NCBI GenBank assembly: GCA_027310305.1
Contig: DAIDBD010000117.1
Coordinates: 1-40,734 of the forward strand
Length of the DNA stretch: 40,734 nt
Source: Herminiimonas sp.
GTDB lineage: Bacteria; Pseudomonadota; Gammaproteobacteria; Burkholderiales; Burkholderiaceae_D
Reading direction: 5' to 3'
Part shown: positions 35,717 through 40,734 of the stretch, one piece after another
How positions within the stretch are numbered: the first letter of the stretch is position 1
Layout of the letters: every line of letters starts with the position of its first letter
The notes under the pieces: generated by a model
Database searches by the model: none
What the model was told of the DNA's origin: nothing
The model's input: the letters and a program-made list of their open reading frames with translations, nothing else
Made by a program: the position numbers and the translations under genes

Positions 35717-36757
35717 ATGGCTGAAGCGACACTGGACCGGGCCGCCATTCATGCCGCGGCGCGCAGGCTGGAACAAGGCGAGCTGGTCGCTTTCCCGACT
35801 GAAACGGTCTACGGCCTGGGCGCCGATGCGGAAAATCCGGCTGCGGTCGCCAGGATCTATGCGGCCAAGGGGCGGCCGTCCGGCCATCCGGTGATCGTGC
35901 ACCTGGCGCCGGAAGCGGACATCGGCTACTGGGCCGCGTCGATGCCTGCAGAGGCGTGCAAACTCATCGACGCTTTCTGGCCCGGCCCTCTCACGCTGAT
36001 CCTGAAGCGCGCCCGGCATATACCCGATACGGTTGCCGGCGGCCAGGATTCAATCGGCTTGCGCTGCCCGTCTCATCCGGTTGCCCAAGCGTTGCTGCGC
36101 GCATTCCGGCAGGGCCGGGGCGGGGTGGCTGCGCCGTCGGCCAACAAGTTCGGCCACGTCAGCCCGACCACCGCGCAGCATGTGCGCGATGAATTCGGCG
36201 CAGAGCCGGATAACCCGGTCGGTTGCATTCTGGATGGAGGACAGAGCGAAGTCGGCATCGAATCGACCATTCTTGATCTGTCGCGCATGCCGAGCCATGG
36301 GCCGGTGCTGCTGCGTCCCGGTCGCATCACCGCCGAACAAATCGCAAACCTGATCGGCATCCGGCCGCGCATGCCGGATGCCGGCGCACCGCGTGCATCC
36401 GGCACGCTCGATTCCCATTACGCGCCGCGTACGCCGGTCGCGCTGATTGATACAGTGCAACTGCCATCGATGCTGCAGCGATTGGCTTTCGCGGGACGGC
36501 GTGTTGCGCTGCTATGGTATGCGGCTGCTCCGTTTGCCGGCATGTCCACGCAGTCAGATATTGCGCAAATCGAACTGCCTGCCGATCCGGATGGCTATGC
36601 GCATGGTTTGTATGCCGCGTTGCGTGCGATGGATTCGGCAAATGCGGACATCATCCTGGTTGAGTCGCCGCCAAAAGACAGCCGGTGGCAAGGCATCAAC
36701 GATCGTCTGAGCCGCGCCGCATTCGACTCAACCGGCACATTAGAGCTTATCCTCTAA
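35717..36757 (+). CDS. sua5: Threonylcarbamoyl-AMP synthase (Sua5 type)
   Basis: Makes threonylcarbamoyl-AMP from threonine, bicarbonate and ATP for the t6A modification of tRNAs reading ANN codons. The 346-residue length marks the long Sua5 form with an extra carboxy-terminal Sua5 domain (about 220-346), not the short TsaC. The YrdC domain carries AFPTETVYGLGADA, YAAKGRPSGHPVIVHL, FWPGPLTLIL, GLRCPSHPVAQAL and APSANKFGHVSPT. The ATG at 35717 follows a weak GATGAGAAA. Co-directional and 25 bases from purK, it may share the pur operon; both purK and Sua5 use bicarbonate and ATP. Confidence 0.95.
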   Translation: MAEATLDRAAIHAAARRLEQGELVAFPTETVYGLGADAENPAAVARIYAAKGRPSGHPVIVHLAPEADIGYWAASMPAEACKLIDAFWPGPLTLILKRARHIPDTVAGGQDSIGLRCPSHPVAQALLRAFRQGRGGVAAPSANKFGHVSPTTAQHVRDEFGAEPDNPVGCILDGGQSEVGIESTILDLSRMPSHGPVLLRPGRITAEQIANLIGIRPRMPDAGAPRASGTLDSHYAPRTPVALIDTVQLPSMLQRLAFAGRRVALLWYAAAPFAGMSTQSDIAQIELPADPDGYAHGLYAALRAMDSANADIILVESPPKDSRWQGINDRLSRAAFDSTGTLELIL

Positions 36758-36818
36758 AAATACCCCATTCGTTCCCATCCTTGACGCTAGGCAGCATCTT
36801 GCAACAATGACATACTCA

Positions 36819-36849
36819 TTGACAGGGAATAGAACGTCCGTTCTTTTCC
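36819..36849 (+). promoter_or_regulatory. Possible promoter/operator palindrome upstream of SGNH gene
   Basis: TTGACA (36819-36824) looks like a -35 box. It is directly followed by an imperfect palindrome, GGAATAGAACG (36826-36836) and CGTTCTTTTCC (36839-36849), 10 of 11 paired around a 2-base centre. No good -10 was found at 16-18 bases; the palindrome could be an operator or a leader hairpin. The gene's ATG is 28 bases further. Confidence 0.35.
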
Positions 36850-36877
36850 TGTAAAACAAATATTCACAGGAGACAAA

Positions 36878-37939
36878 ATGCGTCATATCAAATTTGCGGC
36901 AGTGCTGTTTGCATCCGCCATTCTGGCCGGTTGCGGCGGTGGCGGTGGCGGTGGCGATCAAACCACTACCAAGGTCAAATTCAGTTCGCTGGTTTCGTTC
37001 GGCGACAGCCTGAGCGATGTCGGCACCTACGCGGTCGGCACGGTAAAAGCACTGGGCGGCGGAAAATACACGATCAATTCACCCGCCAATAAAATCTGGA
37101 TCGAATTGATGGCGGCCCAGTTGGGACAGAGCGCACCGTGCGCGGCGCAGACCGGCCTGGATGGCGCAGCGGGCCAAGGTTTCGCGGTGCCTGTGACCGA
37201 GTTTGTCAACTGCACGGCTTATGCGCAAGGCGGGGCTCGCGTCACCAATCCTGTCGGTCCGGGCAACAAGCTGCTCGGCGGCGCAAATGCGGTATTGGGT
37301 CAGTTGACCGTGCCGGTCACCACGCAGATCGATCGGCATCTGGCACGCAACGGCGGTACTTTCAAAGGTGATGAAGTCGTGTTCGTGCTGGCCGGCGGCA
37401 ACGATTTGTTCATCAATATCGCCACGCTCGCGCCGGCTGCCGCAGTGACGGCAATGGGTACCGCGGGTGCGGAACTGGCCGGCTATGTAAATACCAAGAT
37501 TACCGGCAAAGGCGCAAAGTACGTCGTCGTCGTCAATCTGCCGGATGTAAGCCTGACGCCTTCCGCCGCCGCCAATGAAATTCTGAGCCCGGGCTCGAAA
37601 GCGTTGACGAACACCATGGTAACCACCTTCAACAGCCAGCTGCAGCAGGGCCTGGCCGGCAATGCCAATGTGTTGTATGTGGATGCGTATACCGTCAGCC
37701 GCGACCAGTTCGCCAATCCGGCACAGTACGGTTTGACCAATGTGGCGGCGCAAGCCTGCAATACGGCCGCGCCGTCACCCAACGCCCTTGGATCGTCGCT
37801 GGTATGCACCACGGCAAATCTGAATTCCGGCGTCGTCGACAAGTTTGAATATGCCGATTCCGTTCACCCGACGCCGTATGGTTATCAATTGCTGGCACAA
37901 CTCGTCACGGCGGAAATGGCGAAGCGGGGCTGGCTGTAA
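36878..37939 (+). CDS. SGNH/GDSL lipoprotein esterase-like protein
   Basis: Probable surface or periplasmic lipoprotein hydrolase, 353 residues. A signal peptide ends in the lipobox LAGC with Cys19, followed by a glycine run. SGNH motifs are present: nucleophile Ser44 in FGDSLSDVGT (block I), the GG of AQGGAR (block II), GGND (block III) with its Asn, and the Asp/His pair in ADSVHPTPYGYQ (block V). This resembles PHB-type or GDSL lipase/esterases secreted by betaproteobacteria. A clear AGGAGA lies before the ATG. It is convergent with the SemiSWEET gene. The substrate is unknown. Confidence 0.9.
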   Translation: MRHIKFAAVLFASAILAGCGGGGGGGDQTTTKVKFSSLVSFGDSLSDVGTYAVGTVKALGGGKYTINSPANKIWIELMAAQLGQSAPCAAQTGLDGAAGQGFAVPVTEFVNCTAYAQGGARVTNPVGPGNKLLGGANAVLGQLTVPVTTQIDRHLARNGGTFKGDEVVFVLAGGNDLFINIATLAPAAAVTAMGTAGAELAGYVNTKITGKGAKYVVVVNLPDVSLTPSAAANEILSPGSKALTNTMVTTFNSQLQQGLAGNANVLYVDAYTVSRDQFANPAQYGLTNVAAQACNTAAPSPNALGSSLVCTTANLNSGVVDKFEYADSVHPTPYGYQLLAQLVTAEMAKRGWL

Positions 37940-37960
37940 TCGTTGCGCCGGCGCGCATCG

Positions 37961-38233
37961 TTATCCGAACCGGATTTTCATGGCGAGGATAAACAGCGCC
38001 AGCGCCAATGTGAGCGTATTGGCAATGATCACCGGCCACGCGCCGATGATCACGCCGTACGCCAGCCAGAGCGCCACACCCGTTGTGAACAAGCTGTACA
38101 TGCCAAGTGAAATTCCGTCGGCGCGGCGGGTTTTCCAGGTCAGCACCACTTGCGGAATGAAGGCGGTGGTGGTGAATATGGCAGCGAGGGTGCCGATAAG
38201 GTTATCGAAATGTTGAAGAGCGACAGAAGTCAT
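37961..38233 (-). CDS. SemiSWEET sugar transporter
   Basis: A 90-residue, three-helix PQ-loop (SemiSWEET) protein that works as a dimer to move small sugars across the membrane. It has the family's PQ motif in TAFIPQVVLTWKTRRADGIS, and SLGMYSLFTTGVALWLAYG and WPVIIANTLTLALALFILA for helices two and three. The ATG at 38233 is taken; the longer in-frame reading to 38281 adds Cys-rich residues unlike the family. It is divergent from the OmpW gene by about 30 bases, so promoters overlap. Substrate unknown. Confidence 0.9.
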   Translation of the reverse strand: MTSVALQHFDNLIGTLAAIFTTTAFIPQVVLTWKTRRADGISLGMYSLFTTGVALWLAYGVIIGAWPVIIANTLTLALALFILAMKIRFG

Positions 38234-38265
38234 CAGATGTTCTTTACAAAGGAATGGGAGACAAC

Positions 38266-38967
38266 ATGAAAATTTACACAAATATGCGATTCGTCACGGC
38301 ACTGAAAACAATGGCAGCGGTGTCGGCAATGGCTTTCAGCGCCGCCGCTTCGGCCCAGACTGCCGGCACCTGGCTGGTCAAGGCCGGCTACAACAAGATC
38401 ACACCGCAGGTAGACAGCGGCAACATGAGCGCGCCCAGCCTGCCGGGCACCAAAACCGATGTCGGCAGCGCCTCGGCGCCGATCCTGACGGGCGGCTACA
38501 TGTTCACCGATAACATCTCGGGCGAATTGTATCTCGGGCTGCCGTACAAGCATGATCTGATCGGCGACGGCGCGCTGAAGGGCGCCGGCAAGATCGGCAC
38601 GGTCGAGCAATTGCCGCCGACCTTGTTTGCGCAGTATCGTTTCCTGGAACCGAAATCGGCGTTCCGTCCGTATGTCGGATTGGGCGTGACCTATGCGATG
38701 TTCCAAAAGGAAACCGGTTCCGCGCTGTTGACCGCACTGACCAATCCGGGCGCCGGCGCTACCAACCCGACGACTTTGAAAGTGGACAGCGCCTGGGGCA
38801 TCACGCCGCAGATCGGCGCGACCTATGCTTTCAACGACAAGTGGTTTGCCGATCTGGCCGTCAGCAAAACCTACATCAAGACCACCACCACGCTATCGAC
38901 CGGACAAAAGATCGATACCAGGCTGGATCCGATTGCGGTGAACCTGTCGATCGGCTACCGTTTTTAG
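38266..38967 (+). CDS. ompW: OmpW family outer-membrane protein
   Basis: Small eight-stranded outer-membrane beta-barrel, 233 residues. The signal peptide (MKIYTNMRFVTALKTMAA region, ending SAAASA, cleavage before QTAG) is followed by TWLVKAGYNKITP, then PILTGGYMFTDNISGELYLG, FLEPKSAFRPYVGLGVTYA, and TYAFNDKWFADLAVSKTYI, and ends in IAVNLSIGYRF with the terminal Phe that marks outer-membrane assembly. A GGGAG ribosome site precedes the ATG at 38266. OmpW proteins move small hydrophobic molecules; the ligand is unknown here. A 7-bp palindrome (38971-38986) and a strong terminator follow. Confidence 0.95.
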   Translation: MKIYTNMRFVTALKTMAAVSAMAFSAAASAQTAGTWLVKAGYNKITPQVDSGNMSAPSLPGTKTDVGSASAPILTGGYMFTDNISGELYLGLPYKHDLIGDGALKGAGKIGTVEQLPPTLFAQYRFLEPKSAFRPYVGLGVTYAMFQKETGSALLTALTNPGAGATNPTTLKVDSAWGITPQIGATYAFNDKWFADLAVSKTYIKTTTTLSTGQKIDTRLDPIAVNLSIGYRF

Positions 38968-39006
38968 GATAACCTGAGGTCAGGTTGCCGCGCAGGCAAT
39001 CGGACA

Positions 39007-39048
39007 GCAAAAAGCCCGCTCGGTGCTTGCATAGAGCGGGTTTTTTGC
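39007..39048. terminator. Bidirectional intrinsic terminator
   Basis: GCAAAAAGCCCGCTC (39007-39021) and GAGCGGGTTTTTTGC (39034-39048) pair at 14 of 15 positions around a 12-base loop, with an A-run on one side and a T-run on the other. It lies between the convergent ompW and flavin reductase genes and can end both transcripts. Confidence 0.9.
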
Positions 39049-39069
39049 AATCGATAGGCAATTGCCGGC

Positions 39070-39579
39070 TTACTTGCCGGCCGTTTCCACAAACCGCCCG
39101 CCATGGAATACCAGCGCGGGCTGCGGCTGCAGGTCGCAGCGTTCGACCTCGCCTACGAAAATGACGTGGTCGCCTTCGGGATAGCGGCTGCGGTTATGGC
39201 ATTCGAACCAGGCTGCAGCACCGTTGAGGATCGGCAGTCCGGTGTGGGACAGGGCGAAATCGACGCCGTCGAAACGATTTTCGACGCGCCGCGCGAAGCG
39301 TTCCGCCATATCCGCCTGGCCCGCCGCCAGAACGTTGATCACATAATGCGAATTGCCGGTAAACACCGGCAGGCTGCTCGCGCCTTGCGCCAGACTCCAG
39401 AGCACCAGCGGCGGATCGAGCGAAACGGAATTGAACGAACTGGCGGTCAAACCCAAAAAGCTTCCATTTGCCAGCCGTGTCGTGATGACCGTGACACCCG
39501 TGGCAAACTGCGATAACGCATTGCGAAAATGGCGCGTGTCGAATTCGGGCGGCACGGTGCGCGGGGAGCGAGGGGACAT
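39070..39579 (-). CDS. Flavin reductase-like FMN-binding protein
   Basis: Flavin reductase domain protein, 169 residues; such enzymes pass electrons from NAD(P)H to free FMN or FAD, often for a two-component monooxygenase. The motif set is FATGVTVITT, LTASSFNSVSLDPPLVLWSL (flavin-binding), and ENRFDGVDFALS with the closing HVIFVGEVE. The ATG at 39579 gives a full domain. No partner monooxygenase is nearby, so the role cannot be narrowed. It is divergent from the AMP-binding gene by about 110 bases. Confidence 0.92.
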   Translation of the reverse strand: MSPRSPRTVPPEFDTRHFRNALSQFATGVTVITTRLANGSFLGLTASSFNSVSLDPPLVLWSLAQGASSLPVFTGNSHYVINVLAAGQADMAERFARRVENRFDGVDFALSHTGLPILNGAAAWFECHNRSRYPEGDHVIFVGEVERCDLQPQPALVFHGGRFVETAGK

Positions 39580-39687
39580 CTAAGGCCTGAAATCGATGAA
39601 AGAGGAGTAATTATGCCGAAAAAGAAGTTTTGATGGCGAACGGCATGGTTTTGTCTTTAGAATCATCGTGATCGGACAAAAGCCAAT

Positions 39688-40317
39688 ATGAACCTGTTTA
39701 TCCAACTGCGCCGGCACGCGCAAAATCAGCCTGAAACGATTGCGGCTTCCTCGCGCTTTCGCATGATGACATATCGCAAGCTGTGGTCGCGCGTCGAGCG
39801 GGCGACGGCGCGCCTGCAGGGAGAGTGGGGCGTCAAGAGCGGCGACACGGTCGCTTATCGGGGGCAGGCGCATCCGGACGCCCTGGTACTGTATCTGGCG
39901 CTCGCGCGTTGCGGTGCGCGATTGGCGGCGCTTGAACAGCCGGCATTGCAATCCGAAATTGATGCAATCGTGCGGGAACTCGACGTAAAAATAATTCTGC
40001 ACGATGACCATGCGCCACTTGATGACGCAGATTTGCCTGCGGCGATCATGCCATTGTCGGCGCTGATCATGACTCGCTGTCCGTATCAACCGTCTGATAT
40101 CAGCGAAGATCCCGGCTGCCCCAGCTTGCTTGTCATCCGCCTGGCGGCAGACCGTCGTATTCAAACCAGTTTCGCAAGCCTCGACCAGTTAACGCGGCAG
40201 AGTGTCGTCGTGCCGGACCGATCGCGCCAGATCGGCGGCAGCTTGTTCGACGGATCGGTTTTTTCAGCAGTCGTATTGCCGGCGCTGGCTTCAGGCGCAA
40301 CCTTGATTTTTCGTTAA
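39688..40317 (+). CDS. Orphan N-terminal half of an AMP-binding (acyl-CoA synthetase-like) protein
   Basis: A 209-residue protein that looks like the first part of the ANL (acyl-CoA synthetase) superfamily: [58 protein letters not shown], where full-length members continue for another 300-400 residues. After about residue 120 the signature P-loop (TSGTTGxPK) is replaced by [18 protein letters not shown], and the A5-A10 motifs are absent. It ends with its own TAA at 40315-40317, so it is not cut by the window. It may be a decayed or a specialised adenylate-binding domain. The window shows intact reading over its length, so it may be expressed. Confidence 0.75.
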   Translation: MNLFIQLRRHAQNQPETIAASSRFRMMTYRKLWSRVERATARLQGEWGVKSGDTVAYRGQAHPDALVLYLALARCGARLAALEQPALQSEIDAIVRELDVKIILHDDHAPLDDADLPAAIMPLSALIMTRCPYQPSDISEDPGCPSLLVIRLAADRRIQTSFASLDQLTRQSVVVPDRSRQIGGSLFDGSVFSAVVLPALASGATLIFR

Positions 40318-40406
40318 CTGCATGTCATTTATCCGCTTCATCGATAGGCATTGCCGCCGGTTTGCGCTACAGTGACAACAAGGGACAACACAAACGGAGT
40401 GAATCT

Positions 40407-40734
40407 ATGGCGACCGAAACAGCAACGCTCGGCGGCGGGTGCTTCTGGTGCCTGGAAGCGGTTTATCAGGAACTGAAGGGAGTGCGGCATGTAGAGTCCG
40501 GCTATACCGGCGGCCATGTGCCTGACCCGAGCTATGAACAGGTATGCGACGGCTCGACCGGCCATGCCGAAGTGGTGCGCATTACATTCGATCCCGATGT
40601 CGTCGCTTATCGCGAAATTCTGGAAATATTTTTCACGATACATGATCCGACGACGCTGAACCGGCAAGGCAACGATGTCGGCACCCAGTACCGCTCAGTA
40701 ATCTATTTCCATTCGCCCGAGCAGCAGGAAACGG
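40407..40734 (+). CDS. msrA: Peptide methionine sulfoxide reductase A (partial)
   Basis: Repairs S-methionine sulfoxide in oxidised proteins, using a catalytic cysteine. The visible 109 residues start [20 protein letters not shown] with the GCFWC active site, then [32 protein letters not shown], and [20 protein letters not shown], all diagnostic of MsrA. A GGAG lies before the ATG. The gene runs off the end of the window, so only the first two thirds or so are present. Confidence 0.97.
   Translation, partial: MATETATLGGGCFWCLEAVYQELKGVRHVESGYTGGHVPDPSYEQVCDGSTGHAEVVRITFDPDVVAYREILEIFFTIHDPTTLNRQGNDVGTQYRSVIYFHSPEQQET

Overview
The window looks like chromosomal core DNA of a betaproteobacterium, most likely an Oxalobacteraceae member close to Herminiimonas or Janthinobacterium. 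This rests on gene order, protein style and moderately high GC; it comes from memory of the family, not from a search. There is no rRNA, tRNA, CRISPR array, complete insertion sequence or prophage. Most genes are housekeeping genes packed into short operons, many with 4-bp stop/start overlaps.

Layout. 1-711: decayed DNA holding a DUF3047 pseudogene and a tail of a second gene, then a beta carbonic anhydrase (712-1380). 1461-6537 (minus): a tight cluster hda, HAD phosphatase, pcnB, folK, DUF486, deoxynucleoside kinase, panB, preceded by an AI-2E/PerM permease gene (to 7633) and divergent purM (7738-8781). 8797-13405 (minus): response regulator, histidine kinase, and small and large subunits of a VC_2705-type sodium:solute symporter, which looks like one sensing-and-transport operon. 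13406-15285: recA with a clear LexA-box promoter, then recX. 15782-18516: DUF2889 protein, sucC and sucD. 18995-20408: a PP2C phosphatase and an FHA protein. 20621-22929: a sigma-54 promoter, a type IV pilin and a PglL/TfpO-like O-oligosaccharyltransferase, visibly more AT-rich than the rest. 22974-27897: moaC, a BepA-like M48 metalloprotease, an unknown conserved protein, a YheT-like hydrolase, a zinc-finger protein and ilvE. 28020-29101: azlCD. 29193-32997: pgk, pyk and class II fba (lower glycolysis). 33096-36757: purC, purE, purK and sua5. 36878-38967: SGNH lipoprotein, SemiSWEET and OmpW. 39070-40734: flavin reductase, an orphan fragment of an AMP-binding enzyme, and msrA, which runs off the end.

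How the parts fit. purM and purCEK give four steps of purine synthesis; pgk, pyk, fba and sucCD give central carbon flux; recA-recX form an SOS unit; pilA and the ligase likely make a glycosylated type IV pilus; the two-component system likely controls the adjacent symporter.

Non-coding structure is the most unusual part. Two intergenic gaps (after recX and after sucD) hold near-perfect 39-bp-arm palindromes that share their outer ends but have different cores. A third palindrome lies between carbonic anhydrase and panB, and a REP-like hairpin between sucC and sucD. I saw no clear sign of a wholly new multi-gene system. The best leads are the shared-end, changing-core palindromes, an EF-hand-like loop inside the symporter, and an orphan AMP-binding half-domain.
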